Source of the DNA: Pseudofabraea citricarpa
Lineage: Eukaryota; Ascomycota; Leotiomycetes; Helotiales; Dermateaceae
Direction of reading: 5' to 3'
Assembly: GCA_029641185.1 (NCBI GenBank)
Contig: JAPWGK010000001.1
Location: 1,624,501 to 1,688,500, forward strand
Length of the DNA: 64,000 nt
Shown here: in pieces, positions 32,747-45,028 of the stretch
Position numbering within the stretch: position 1 is the first letter of the stretch
How the letters are laid out: every line of letters begins with the position of its first letter
Program-made: the position numbers and the translations under genes
Notes under the pieces: generated by a model
Databases searched by the model: none
Told to the model about the DNA's origin: nothing
The model's input: the letters and a program-made list of their open reading frames with translations, nothing else

Positions 32747-34409
32747 GATCACGACATTCGATCATTCTGGCAACATCGTAGAGACTGGCTAAGTCTGAAA
32801 ACATAAGTTGGTAACGGTGAACGGCTCTTGAACTATCAGAGTTCGAATGCTCCAAAATTACCCATCTTTCGAGTCACACCCACAACCTCCCAGGCTTATA
32901 CGCCGACAAACAAACCGACGTCATATTTATCACAACTGGAACTCAACATACAGTTACCTATCATAAAAAATCGAAACCTAAGTCTCGACTGCCACTTGAA
33001 ATAGATAGCTCTTGACAGAAGGGTTTCATAGTAGTATGTCTTGCTGACGCCGGCATTCCTGTTGTGTATCACATCGTCATGTTCAAACGAAAGCAAGGAT
33101 GGTCAAGGCGTAGCTTTGATCGACATAGCATGGTCGAGTAAAGAAGCAAGGTTGAAATCAACATTATCGAAGTTCTCCAGCACTTTTTGGTCCTCAAAGT
33201 CTCCGTAATCAAGACATATTTTGCTCTTGAATATGCGGTTCTTGCATACAGCTTTTCACCGGATGTGGATTTTCTTTGAGATGTTTGTGCATTTTAAAGT
33301 TATTGAATTGAGACGACTTGGAACTGCATCAATCTTTATGGAAGATGTAGGCTTAAAGTCTGCTGATTGTTTTATTATCCTGAGTGCTCTTAGCCTTTCG
33401 AATACCGTTGCTAGTGTTAGCCTGATGAGCAATTTAGTCCACTGAGCCCTGAAAGTCATGATGGGCACCAAATTTTGGAGCGGCATGGAACAGGTTTGGG
33501 CATTATCCCACTGTTATTTTTCACCTCGTGGCCAATCACTGGTAAAACTGTGATGAAGGCCCAGAAGAAAATGAAGAATAAATATAACGAGAAGCATCCG
33601 AAAAAGAACAGCATTCAGTACTCAGCATAAAGATGATAATATATTAATCTTCGTACTCAAGGCAAGAGTATGGTCATTACACTCTCCAGCAAGGGAACCA
33701 AATTTGTAAATAACATAAACCAATTGAACTTTCGTAGTGATAGTCTTATGGCGGTACTCGTTCATCGACTTTTTGCTTCCTTTTGTAGGCAGTTGTTTTC
33801 TTACTGACATGTTTTGTTCCTGTCGACCAAGTGATTAACATTTGGTCGCTAAGTAAAGGAATCGACTCGAAACTCGCTATTCACCAGATTCAGCATCCCA
33901 TGCTGATTCAGGCACATATTTTTCTCTGCAAAATCTCAGTGTCGAATTGGAGCCCATGGTGGTAGAAATTGAATTTACATAGTACTATATAATTTCATTG
34001 TGTTGCTCAGCTCCCCTCAGAACTACTTTGAATAGCAATTCTGTCAGGATTTGTCACTACATATGAACATATGATACAGGATTTCTATCTGTGAATCAGA
34101 CCATCTCCATGACTTAGACTTGTGATGATTTTTTTTTAGAAACTCACCATGGGTTTGTAAGTCACGAGTTCGCCATGATAATCACATGCTCAAGAACCTC
34201 AGCCTCGTACCCCTCCCCTGCAGCCTCGCCTTAGGGCAAATCATGTCGTCTTTCCAGGCCCAGGCACCAGCATCATCGGTTCTTTATCCAACCTAACCTA
34301 AGACATACCCAAGTGCGTCACATCTTCTCCTCTGGTCCTCGATCTGAATATCATTATTTCAAGCTCGAGGAAGCGACAAACAACACGCAGATTTGATAAG
34401 CGTTTCACG
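32747..34409. other. Long intergenic region, no supported gene
   Basis: 1.66 kb, AT-rich. Only open frames under 80 codons without recognisable motifs were seen, on both strands. The last 150 bp before 34410 should contain the ATG3 leader. No tRNA-like structure recognised. Confidence 0.5.
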
Positions 34410-35599
34410 ATGAACTTCATACACAGCACGCTGGACAGAGTCCGCGAGTGGGCACCTGTCTCCCATACCTCGACCTTCAGAGCTAACGGTCAGATCACAC
34501 CTGAAGAGTTCGTCGCAGCTGGAGACTATCTTGTCTACAAGTTCCCCACCTGGTCTTGGGCCGATGCAGAACCCATCAGCAAACGCGCGACTTATCTCCC
34601 CGCAGGCAAACAGTTTCTCGTCACACGCGGGGTTCCGTGCCATCGACGACTTGACGACAACTTCGCAGGCGATGCTGGACAAGATGAGACAATGGTGGGA
34701 GACGGCGAGGATTTCCGCAGCGCAGGTGGACACTCACCCGGAGATGACGAAGATGGATGGTTGAGAACTGGTGGTCTGGCTGCGAGTCAGCTCGCTCGGG
34801 CTGGAGATGTAAGAACTGTAGATGAGAGTGGCAACATGGGCGAGAGAGAAGACGACGAGGATGATATTCCAGATATGGAGGACGAGGAAGACGATGAAGA
34901 AGCCATTATCCGCGACCACAGAGACGAGGGTGCCACAACGTAAGTATGCCCGATTTCGTGAGAATAGACAAACACTGACTTAGATGTTTAGGACTCACCG
35001 AACATACACCTTGTACATCACCTATACGCCCTATTATCGAACTCCTAGGCTCTATCTTTCTGGCTACCTCTCGGGATCTCAACCTCTTCCTCCACATCTC
35101 ATGATGGAAGATATTGTTGGTGATTACAAAGATAAGACTGTTACACTGGAAGACTTCCCATACTTCAGCAACAATATCAAGATGGCTTCAGTCCACCCTT
35201 GCAAACACGCCAGCGTCATGAAGACCCTTTTGGATCGTGCAGATGCAGCCCTTAAGATCCGAAGAGAAAAGCTTAAGCAGGGAAAGGCTGCGCCAGGCGC
35301 AAAGGACGTTGGCATGGAAGGCTTAGTCGACGACTTTGGCAAGACAAGTATTAGTGACAAGAAAGCCATCCTCGAGGGTGCAAAGGCTGGCGGAAATGGT
35401 AACGATGAATGGGAAGTGTTACAGCATGACATGGAGGCTACTGAAGACGAGGAAGTTGCTATCAGAGTAGATCAATATCTGGTAGTCTTCTTAAAGGTAT
35501 AGACTTCCCTGCAATCTGCTCAAACCCACGGCTAACAAATTTCAGTTCATGGCAAGTGTCACCCCAGGCATCGAGCACGACTTTACAATGGGTGTATAA
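34410..35599 (+). CDS. ATG3: Autophagy E2-like enzyme Atg3
   Basis: Exons 34410-34939, 34992-35496 and 35546-35599 encode 362 residues. The N-terminal [23 protein letters not shown] is the amphipathic membrane-sensing helix. [22 protein letters not shown] follows, then an acidic disordered loop (about 130-175, [18 protein letters not shown]). The E2 fold then has [23 protein letters not shown] and the active-site cysteine C247 in [11 protein letters not shown]. The last exon supplies [17 protein letters not shown]. Atg3 accepts Atg8 from Atg7 and transfers it to phosphatidylethanolamine during autophagosome formation. The terminal exon of only 18 codons is easily missed. Confidence 0.95.
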
Positions 35600-36205
35600 T
35601 TACATGGGGAGACTGAGCCTTTTGGTAGGGATTTCAATGAAATGGGTTTGTAAAGTCTGGATGACTGGAGTTTCGGGGAAAGGGGGAAGGGGAAAGGGAT
35701 ACTTGTCATAGAGATTGCAAATTCAGTACAGTTCTATATTTGTGACCTAGACTTGCGTGCTATCCTCTTGTGAATGTTCAGAGCTTTAATAAGATAGAGA
35801 CCTAGGCAGATACTAGTCTCACACCCAGAGCCTGGTGTGCTTGTGGGAGAGGAAGGAACGCCAAGCAAGATGGGTTGTAGATTTCGAATGTGAATATTAC
35901 ATTGAGATAGATTTGATAAAACAGCTGCCTCTGGAGTTTGGACTGTCCATGCTTGTTGTGGTTTGAATTAGTTGGAGGTTCACTTTTGTGCCAAAGAACA
36001 ATGGAGCTCAGACATGTCTGTCGGCGGAAATCGGACGGCGACGCTAGTGGCTAGCGCAAAGTCCAACGGAACGGAATTTTGAGGCGCTTGATTTGAAGCT
36101 CCCAACGTTGAGCTCGCGAAGAAAGATTTCTTGACCACTTGTTAATCAACCCTCACACCCCAATTCCTCCTCGTGTCCTCTTTTTTGCTGCGCTCAAGTA
36201 GCAAG
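35600..36205. other. Intergenic ATG3 / PDB1
   Basis: 606 bp, same-direction genes. No coding signal. Includes a g/a-rich gggaaagggggaaggggaaaggg stretch near 35674-35697. Confidence 0.5.
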
Positions 36206-37407
36206 ATGTCACGCCTCTTCCGTCCAGCTTCTCGATTGGTCTCATCCTCCGCAGCCCGACCTGTTGCCGCTCGATCTACCTTCCAATCTACCAGTCTCCC
36301 ACGAGTAGCAGCTTTCGCGCAAAGCAGAGGATATGCAAAGGAGAGTGGAGTCAAAGATTACACAGTCAGAGAAGCGCTGAATGAGGCTCTCGCAGAGGAA
36401 TTGGAGCTGAACCCTAAGGTCTTCGTCTTGGGTGAGGAAGTTGCTCAGTACAATGGCGCATACAAGGTCACCAAGGGATTACTGGATAGATTCGGAGATC
36501 AGAGAGTCATTGACAGTCCTATCACTGAATCTGGCTTCTGTGGTTTGACTGTTGGTGCTGCATTGTCTGGTTTACACCCTGTGGTAAGGAGACAATTCTT
36601 CCTGCGACAATTTTGAGATAAGGGCAAGCTGATTAGGATAATTTCTAGTGCGAGTTCATGACCTTCAACTTCGCCATGCAAGCAATCGATCAAATCGTCA
36701 ACTCTGCCGCAAAGACTCATTACATGTCTGGAGGTATCCAACCCTGCAACATCACCTTCCGCGGACCCAATGGATTCGCCTCCGGTGTCGCAGCACAACA
36801 TTCGCAAGATTACTCTGCTTGGTACGGAAGCATTCCAGGTCTCAAGGTTGTCACTCCATGGTCTGCAGAAGATGCCAAGGGACTTCTAAAGGCTGCTATC
36901 AGAGACCCCAACCCAGTCTGTGTTCTCGAGAACGAACTTCTTTACGGTCAAAGTTTCCCCATGAGCGAGGCTGCACAGAAGGATGACTTCGTTATTCCAT
37001 TCGGCAAGGCCAAGATTGAGCGCGCAGGAACAGATCTCACAATTGTTACTCTTTCCCGATGTGTCGGCCAATCCCTCGTCGCCGCTGAGAACCTGAAGAA
37101 GAAGTACGGTGTCGAAATTGAGGTTATCAACCTTCGTTCCATCAAGCCTCTCGATGTTGAGTCAATCGTCAAATCAGTAAAGAAGACCCACAGATTATTA
37201 GCGGTCGAGTCCGGATTCCCTGCTTTCGGAGTTGGATCCGAGATCCTTGCTCTGGGTATGGAGTACGCCTTCGATTACCTAGATGCCCCAGCCCAGAGAA
37301 TCACCGGTGCTGAGGTACCAACCCCATATGCGCAGAAGTTGGAGGATATGGCATTCCCCAACGAAGCTTTGATCGAGAACTACATTGTGAAGATGTTGAA
37401 ACTATAG
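36206..37407 (+). CDS. PDB1: Pyruvate dehydrogenase E1 component, beta subunit, mitochondrial
   Basis: Exons 36206-36583 and 36649-37407 encode 378 residues, the family norm. The presequence [20 protein letters not shown] is Arg/Ser-rich. The enzyme follows: [37 protein letters not shown] (with the TPP-contacting Glu), [17 protein letters not shown], and, after the intron, [19 protein letters not shown]. The transketolase C-terminal domain ([18 protein letters not shown]) ends in [12 protein letters not shown]. It forms the E1 alpha2beta2 heterotetramer that decarboxylates pyruvate in the matrix. The upstream in-frame ATG at 36173 would add an improbable extension, so 36206 is preferred. Confidence 0.95.
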
Positions 37408-38408
37408 AGGGTTCGTGGGTTGAAGGATCAAGAGGATTCTGACGTGTATTTCTACAAGGGCTGCATGTGATATAATCATTTCCATACCCCTTCTGTCCAA
37501 TCTGCTGGCTCTCTATATGAATGATGTTTGTGTATTGGTCATGTAGCACAGTAATGCTATGAGGGGAGGTAGGTGTATATATGTCAACATTTTCAATCCC
37601 AACCAGTGGCTGCTCGTTCTTAAAGTGGGTTAGCGATGCTGCATCTTCATGCAAAGACGCCAAGTGGGAATTCTCATTGCTAGATACACAGCTATCAACG
37701 GCTATCAGCGGACAACATAACATCTATCCACGGTGATCCGCCCCGTGCCTAAACTTCATACAAAATCCCATCCTAGCCCCATTTAGGAATTTCCCTATCA
37801 CCCCCCGGATCTTGAACTCCGACCCACCCTGTAAAATATCAATCCTTATCTACGTATCTGGGTTTGAATTTCCTTTGCCGTACCGTAGTGGAAGAATGCT
37901 TGCTTACCTTCGAAGTTGATGGTGGTGAACTGATATGAGAGCGCTAACTTCCGATTGGCTCGCTATCTCCTTCCTCCCTCCTTCGGGATTTTTTATCGAG
38001 CTGCTTTTGGATTTTGGATCTTGCTTCTTGATTTAGGTATTGGGATTTTTATTTTCATTTTACTATATTATGCCTAGGATTGAAGCTGCATACGTTTGTC
38101 GAGATGACACGGTGATGTTTCTTGTCGAGATAAGTAGTCCGGAAATAATATCTATTTTTCCTGCGTGGTTAGCTTTGAGGGAAGAGGAATAATATTTGAT
38201 TTGTCCTGGAGAACTGTTAAAGTAGGCATATCAAAGATGGAAGAGTTATAGAAGATGGACATTGATGGCGATTTCAAGAGTCTTCTCGGCGTGCTTGTCT
38301 GCTTAAGAGCTTGTGCCTATGGCAATTTTCAGTGTTGATCGCATACAGCACACAGCACACAGCACACAGCGTAACAGATAAAATATTTCAAATCTATATA
38401 TTTTTCAT
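37408..38408. other. Convergent 3' intergenic region
   Basis: 1.0 kb between the stops of PDB1 and the ketopantoate-reductase-like gene. No gene seen. An 8-bp repeat (cacacagc, three copies) lies near 38345-38369. Confidence 0.5.
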
Positions 38409-39499
38409 TTACAGAATTCTCTTTGGAGGAACAGATAGTAACCCTCTGGCCTCTTTCGTCCTCCACTGCATTGCCTTACACAATTCATAGATGACCTTGA
38501 GGATTGGCGTCTTAACACCAATTGCCTCTGCATCTCGAAGCGGCTCACCCACCAGATTTTCAAACTCGATGTAGTTTCCCTATATCAAAGTTAGTATTAA
38601 AGTAACCAGAATCTCATTGGGTGTTAGGGGAGGTAAATAAAACACACCTTCTCGGCATCACATTGCATGCTGGGTTTCAAGTACAGATCCATCGGATCAA
38701 GATTGATCATCTTGTCTGCAATTCCTTCAGGAAGCGTAATGCCCTTTGCCTTAGCCACCTCGATAATCTCATTCATTGCTGGGAGAACAAGCCCCTCAAT
38801 GGCACCAGCGAGACGGATCCTCGCATCATCCAGACCGGTAATAGCGCAGATTGGATTCAGGCAAGAGTTAAAAACAAGTTTCCGCCATCGAGCAAATGGT
38901 ACATCGTCGTTATAGATGCACTGCGTCTTGCCGGCCTTGGCATACATATCGATGAACTTCTCTGCGGCAACTTTTTCGTCTGCCGGAGTGAGGTTGGGAT
39001 TGGTGAAGGCTCCAAGATAGAGGACATCTGCTTCCTCGTGGAGAATATGGCCAGGCTCTTCTTCGTGCGAGTCAATCATAGAGACGCCAGAAAGAACGAT
39101 ATTTTTAGGGAAAGCCTCGAAGACTGGTCGTTCAATATTCAGCCCGTTCTGGATCAGAGCTATGATGGTATGACCCGGGGTGACGGCGGGAGTGATGAGA
39201 TCTATGAGCGTCGGCTTGATGTCTGGACAATTCTTCGTCACACAGACAATATAATCGAACGGCGTCTCTTTTGAAGCTTCAGGAATGGCATTCACAACTT
39301 TCGTTGGTCTCCAGGACGGGAGTTTTCCGTGATCCACTGATTCGATGTTATATCCTTTTTGAGAGACAGCTTGGAAATTGGAACGCAGGACTGCAGTCAC
39401 GGCTCCAAGACCACCCGCCTCGATATTCAATGCTGCGATGGCTCCAACTGCTCCTCCCCCAACCAGGAGCACATTTGCTTTTGCTACTACGCTTGCCAT
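38409..39499 (-). CDS. 2-dehydropantoate 2-reductase-like NAD(P)H oxidoreductase
   Basis: Exons 39499-38648 and 38579-38409 encode 340 residues. The Rossmann start VLLVGGGAVGAIAALN binds the dinucleotide. FDYIVCVTKN, then LIQNGLNIE and the ApbA C-terminal ARWRKLVFNSCLNPICAITG with the catalytic lysine define the ketopantoate reductase fold. The second exon supplies EFENLVGEPLRDAEAIGV and the family's final helix. Many fungi carry several paralogues, and most are not the pantothenate enzyme. Here the divergent neighbour is a class II aldolase, with a permease and Zn2Cys6 regulator beyond it, suggesting a 2-oxo or 3-hydroxy acid catabolic role. True Pan5 function is the alternative. Confidence 0.9.
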
Positions 39500-39976
39500 A
39501 TTTTCTTTCTTTTCAAATAGATTCTCGTGATCCGTATCTTGCGAAAAATTTGTTGTTCTTGCCTTGTAGTTCGGCGTCCCAAGGATATGCTGTTCTTATA
39601 TAAATCTGGCGAAGAGTTAATCGACGAAGGTTTGTCCAATCATGTATTTGGTGCGCAGGCTGTTGCTGGTGAAGATGGGGATAAGCCGGTGCAAGAATGG
39701 GATGAAGGTTTTCGCTTATCGCTGTTGCCTTCCCCTTTGCACGATGAGCAGAGCCGACTTCGGGCTAGTCCACCCAATATCTCTAATTGTGATCCTGAAT
39801 GAATTGTGATGTCTTTTTCATTCTTGTAGCCCTTATTTTCTGTTGACGGCTTGTTTTGATATATTTCTGCTCGAGAATTGCCAAGTGTTGTGGTATTTGC
39901 TGAACGTTGTTTTTGAAAGTGACATATGCTGACTGAGGGTTAGCTTCGAACATTTCGTTTATATTAAAACCTCAAT
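39500..39976. promoter_or_regulatory. Divergent promoter region, reductase / aldolase
   Basis: 477 bp between opposing start codons, allowing shared control of the two metabolic genes. A gcttcgaacatttcg stretch and A/T runs are present, but no binding site can be named with support. Confidence 0.45.
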
Positions 39977-40957
39977 ATGCCTTCTCTACAAGATGAAAGC
40001 CCGAAGCAGATGATCTCGGTGGGAGAGAAGTTGCCATATATCCCAAAATTCAAAAATATTGAGGAGCATCGACAATGGATAAAGGAGCACATGGCTGCTG
40101 CTTTCAGGACCATGGCTCGACAGGGCTTCGTTGAAGGAATTGCCGGTCATATCTCTGTTCGAGATCCAGAGGAATCCCATTGCTTTTGGATGAATCCGTG
40201 AGCAGCCCATATTGATGTAGATTTTGTTTGTAAGATACTGATAAGTGTAGCTTGGGAAAGCATTTTGCTTTAATCACCGCAAGCGACATGGTCATGTGTG
40301 ATTATGATGGCAATATTGTCCAAGGCAAATCGGTAAGTGATGATGGAAAGAAATCAAAAACCATGCTCGAGCATTCTTCTAAATCACGTTAGAAAACTGT
40401 CAATGGTGCCGGACTTCAGATCCACTCTGCCATTCACAAAGCTCACCCAAATATCCACGCTGCAGTTCACGCCCACGGTGTCAACGGCCGTGCATGGTCT
40501 GCATTCGGACGTCCTCTAGATATCTTGAGCCAAGACCATTGCGTCTTCTACAAGGCCCATACTGTGTACACCAACTTCGGAGGCGTGGTTTTTGATAAGG
40601 AAGAGGCTGGGCGGCTCACAGCTGCTTTAGGCCCCGAGGGCAAGGGATTGATTTTGCAAAACCATGGGCTCTTGACAGTGGGTCAAACAGCTGACGAGGC
40701 CGTGTACTTGTTCTGTCTGATGGAAAGATTGTGTGATATACAATTGAAAGTCGAGGCTGTGCATGGATTAGAGAGAATTTTAGTTTCAGACGAAGCAGCA
40801 GAATTCACAAAACGTACTGCAGGAGATCCGGTAAGTGCTTTCACTATATGGCCATTTGAGACTGACTGCTGAACTGTCTTAGGAATCCCTATTTCTCGAG
40901 TTCCAACCCGAATTTGAGTACGAAATGAAGATGAGCAAAGGGGAGATCTCGGAATAA
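39977..40957 (+). CDS. Class II aldolase/adducin-domain protein
   Basis: Exons 39977-40197, 40251-40332, 40393-40830 and 40883-40957 encode 271 residues. The domain runs from HRQWIKEHMAAAFRTMAR to about residue 250. Metal ligands are visible in HAAVHAHG and QNHGLLT, with the fold marker GIAGHISVRDPE upstream. Such proteins in bacteria are fuculose- or ribulose-phosphate aldolases. Fungal members are usually uncharacterised and may cleave or decarboxylate sugar- or hydroxyacid-derived substrates. Divergent from a ketopantoate-reductase-like enzyme. All four junctions are good (GTGAGC, GTAAGT, GTAAGT donors; YAG acceptors) and in phase. Confidence 0.9.
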
Positions 40958-42330
40958 CTTGTAGTTATGAAAGCGGATACTGCAACCGTCAATATCGGTC
41001 CCTGTTATGTAGTGCAAGAGAACCTCGATATTTCACAAGAATGCTTTTTATTCCATGTAATTGTGAAGTGTTTGCTATTTCAGCTATCAAATAGCCTTGA
41101 AACATTTGTGCTCTCAAAATACTAGATACTTTCCAGTCATTAGATTAAGTTGAGCTGCCATGTTGAGTGACACCACCCAAAAGCATTGCGTCATTGTCCA
41201 ATCTTGCTGGCTAATAACTTTTCCTTCCAGCGTACGGCTATTACGTGAAGTGTATATGCCTGCGATAAGAAAACGCTTTGGCCATGATCACTTCCCTCGA
41301 AAACGGCCATGACCAAAAGCAGCTATCAAGCTGTTCATAATTTAAAGGCTCCAATTATCAGTAAAGCGATCTGACATTATTTGCTGAAGAAGTTGACGTC
41401 GTTTCTCATAAATGACCATCTTATGCACGTAAGTGTTCCTGGAAAACGTGCAGTGCAGCTGGCTGTTATCGAGATGGCAGCTGAGGAAATCTGCACCACT
41501 CTTGTTCTGGTCAAGGGCATTCAAATAGACGTATGATGTATCATTGTATTGGCAAGCCAACTAGATAGGTTACCAGGGTTCCTGCCTCTGAAGATCGGGG
41601 TTTGTTGGTTTTTGAAGGAGAGACTGGGATACCCTAGAAGTTGAACTCGATTTGGGTCGTCATCACGTGCTGCAACCGTTGACCTTGTCTCGACCTCAAA
41701 CCGTCAAACCTACCATATTACTCCATCGATCAGATTGAGACATTTCGGCAATACTACTGTGTCAGATTGTAGAGAAACGAATACCTATGTCATTAGAATT
41801 TACTCTCTTGTGAGGCTCGTTGCACTGAAGTTCTTCCTTCTTATCTGGCGGATCGTCTGATTCAAACTTCCCCTGTGATACCCAGACTTCCTGTATGCAA
41901 GCAACGTATGCGGGAAGCCAGGGGCCATCCCCACCTCTTGATAAGGACCAGGCTTCTTTGTGGTAGTTCCCGGCGTCTCTTTCCTTCGATCTTGCCTTAT
42001 CAGAGTTCTGGGGGTACTGCATCATGATTTGTTCAACCTCCTATCTGGTGTATCGGGTCTGGAATCTGCAGTAACAAGCCGGGGAGCTGTGCAGCCAATT
42101 TATGCCACGGGAGTTCAATCTGGTAAGATGTGCATACAAGTTGCACAGAGACACAACCAACCATGATTTCCTACTTAACAAGCGGCAATGCCGTCATGTT
42201 GTACCAAAACCCTAGAATTCGAATCAGTCATTCTATCCATTCTAGTTAAAATCTTATCATCAAGTTACTTGTCGTTTACTTCTTTGTGTGTCCTTGAGAT
42301 AGACAGACATTGGGCCGATTCCATTTAAAT
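40958..42330. other. Intergenic aldolase / permease, no gene seen
   Basis: 1.37 kb with only short frames lacking motifs. The right end is the permease promoter and leader. Confidence 0.5.
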
Positions 42331-44234
42331 ATGGCTCTCAATGAGAAGAAGGCTGAGCAAACCTCGATCCACAGCAAAATCGACCATGGCGAAGGTCAAG
42401 TGTACAGCATTCCAGGCGAACCTACAGATGTACAAGTTCATGGTCTTCATCGCAACTTCAAAGCTAGACATATTCAGATGATTTGTTTAGGCAAGTGTTT
42501 TAATATTTGACATGTTGCTCGCTAGTCTAACATAACTTTAGGTGGCTGTATCGGCAGTGGTTTATTTATCGCTACTGGAAAGGCAAGCTTCTTCCACTCT
42601 ATAACGATGCAAATATACTTATTGATGCAAGTCTTTGAGATATGGAGGGGCACCGGGAATGTTGATCGGCTATACGTTGATCTGTACGATGGTCGGTAGA
42701 ATTCTTGCTACTTGATGGTTCAGTTAGCTGATGTAATATGCAGGCCCTCGCTGTCATGTCGACAATGTCTGAAGCCACAGTCCTCTGGCCAACTACCGGC
42801 AGCTTTATCGATCATGCGGCACGATTTGTAGACCCAGCTGTTGGCTTTGCTATTGGACTGTGTGAATATATCGCATGGATGACTGTAAGATTGCAGGATC
42901 CTTCGTGAGGACATGACCTCTAACTTTGCTAGATTGTTGCAGCCGAGGGTGCTATATTCAATATAGTCATTAGCTATTGGACAGACAAGATCCCCACAGC
43001 AGCTGCGATGACAATCTACCTATTTATTGTCTTTAGCATTCATATATTGCCAAATACTTGGTTTGCGGAATTCGAATTCGGCACAGCTGCTCTCAAGATC
43101 ATCACTGTAGTGATTCTTATCCTCGTCTCTATTGCTATGGTAGCTGGTGCCGGCCCAACTGGCAGCACCGATCACGCTCACAACTACAAGAGCTTACCGC
43201 CATTTCCTCACGGATTTAAGGTAAGTCGGAAGTTTTATCACCGTTTCAAACATTCTTACTACATATACACATAACTAATAACATTTAAGGGGGTATGTGC
43301 AGTTCTGCCATTAGCCGCGTGGGCTACTGGAGGCCAGGAGATTATGGGTATAACAGCAGGCGAAGCGAAAATGCCACGCTGGGATATGCCACGGGCTTTC
43401 AATTCCTTGTTTGCACGAATATTGGTCATCTATCTCTCCTCGGTAGTCTTTATCACTATCCTCGTCGATTATACAGACCCACTGCTGCTAGGGAGTTCGA
43501 CTGTAGCCGCCAGTCCTTTTGTCATTGCTATGAAACACGCTGGAATTCAAGTCTTACCAGATCTCTTGAATGTCATTATCATTCTCGGCCTCTGTGCCAT
43601 CGGTGCGGAATCATTATATATCTCATCAAGAGTACAACTTGCTATGGCAGGTATGGGCATGATGCCCAAAATATTCGGTCGGATAGATAAAAAAGGGAGA
43701 CCAGTCTGGTCGCTTCTTTGCACAATGGTACTAAGCGCCATGATGACTTACATCAACTGCAGCAGCACCGGTGGCGTTGTCTTTGGCTGGTTCAGTTCCA
43801 TTGCATCCACTGTATACTTCATGGCATGGATAGTTATTGCGGTAACTAACTGGGCAATGCATCGAGCCATCAAGGCTCAGAACGATCCAGCCTTTGAGTT
43901 GAAGTACGCAGTAAAGTCGCCGTTTTACCCATTTGCTTCGGTCTACCTCTTTGTTACCTCGACGGTCGTTCTAGCGTTGACTGGATACTCATCCATCTCG
44001 CCGGTGGGTAGTAACATCTCGGTAGAGAATTTTTTCGAGACGTTCCTAGGTGTTCCAATCTTTATTGTCGCATACTTGGGCTACAAGATCTGGTTCAAGA
44101 CCAAGCTTGTTGGTCCTAGAGCGGCAGATCTACATACTGGAAGAAGACCGTTATCAGAGGCCGATATCGAAATGCTTGATAAATATTACTCTCAGTCTTT
44201 CGGAAAACGAGCTTTGTCATATATCAGATTCTAG
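42331..44234 (+). CDS. Amino-acid permease (APC superfamily)
   Basis: Six exons: 42331-42490, 42542-42582, 42632-42691, 42744-42884, 42933-43220 and 43290-44234, totalling 544 residues. The N-terminus is hydrophilic, then HRNFKARHIQMICLGGCIGSGLFIATG opens the first membrane span with the fungal permease signature. Further marks: SLRYGGAPGMLIGY, MSEATVLWPTTGSFIDHAARFVDPA, ATGGQEIMGITAGEA and GGVVFGWFSSI. About twelve helices are expected. It imports amino acids or related small amines at the plasma membrane. Introns 1 and 2 both use GC donors (AG|GCAAGT and AG|GCAAGC); no GT donor keeps the frame at either site. The 3' neighbour is a Zn2Cys6 regulator and the 5' neighbours are two metabolic enzymes. 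Confidence 0.92.
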
Positions 44235-45028
44235 ATTCCAAGTTAGCTATTCTGCATGCCGCAGATGTATGAAGGCCATCCTGGAAAGGCTTGTTAGGTC
44301 TCCATTGAGAATATTTGAATTTTAAGTCAACGAATGTCAAGCTTTATAGATCTTAGTCCTCTAGAATTCGCATTTCTTATTACGGTCTTGGATAGGTACT
44401 CGGTTTTCCATGGCTGGGTGAGACTGCATGTGGAAATAGCGCCGTTGACGCCCCTTTTTAAGCGAGTACGGCCAACAGCCTGAAGCGAAAAGTGTTAAGA
44501 GAAAGTCAAACTTCAAAAGCTCCATATTCTATTTATCACTATATTCACTTTTATCCCCGATTGCAAAGGTAATGATTTGATAAATACCGCTATCCGAAAA
44601 AGTAACCCAGACAGCACGCTATAGACGATAAGTGTTCGAGGTTTCTCAACATTAATCCACCCCACTCTTGAAGCCGGCCCCGATTTGGTATCTCTCCTCA
44701 GCCATTGGCCACGGGACTTGGAAAACCAATTGTCTGGCTGGGCCCAGTCCTGCAAGCTGCAGATAAGGTCCCCATCCGAGTCTGAAGTAACGCAAAACCT
44801 TAAAAGTCCCTGGATCAATGGACCAACTCCCGATAAGGATTGGGTTGAGAATTGAGCTACTGTACTGTTGTACCGCCTCTGCTTATTGCTCATTACATCA
44901 CAGCACATAAGAACACAACTCGGATCGCCATCACCTTCCTCCTCTACACAAAGAAAGAAAGAGAGAGAGAGAGCAACCGCAGTGAGAGCAGAAGGGATCT
45001 TTTCTTGTGAAGGAAGGGTTACATCATC
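44235..45028. other. Intergenic permease / Zn2Cys6 regulator
   Basis: 794 bp. An open frame on the minus strand (44513-45205) has no recognisable motif and overlaps the regulator's first exon, so it is not called. A GA-dinucleotide run (near 44956-44974) lies just upstream of the regulator start. Confidence 0.5.
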
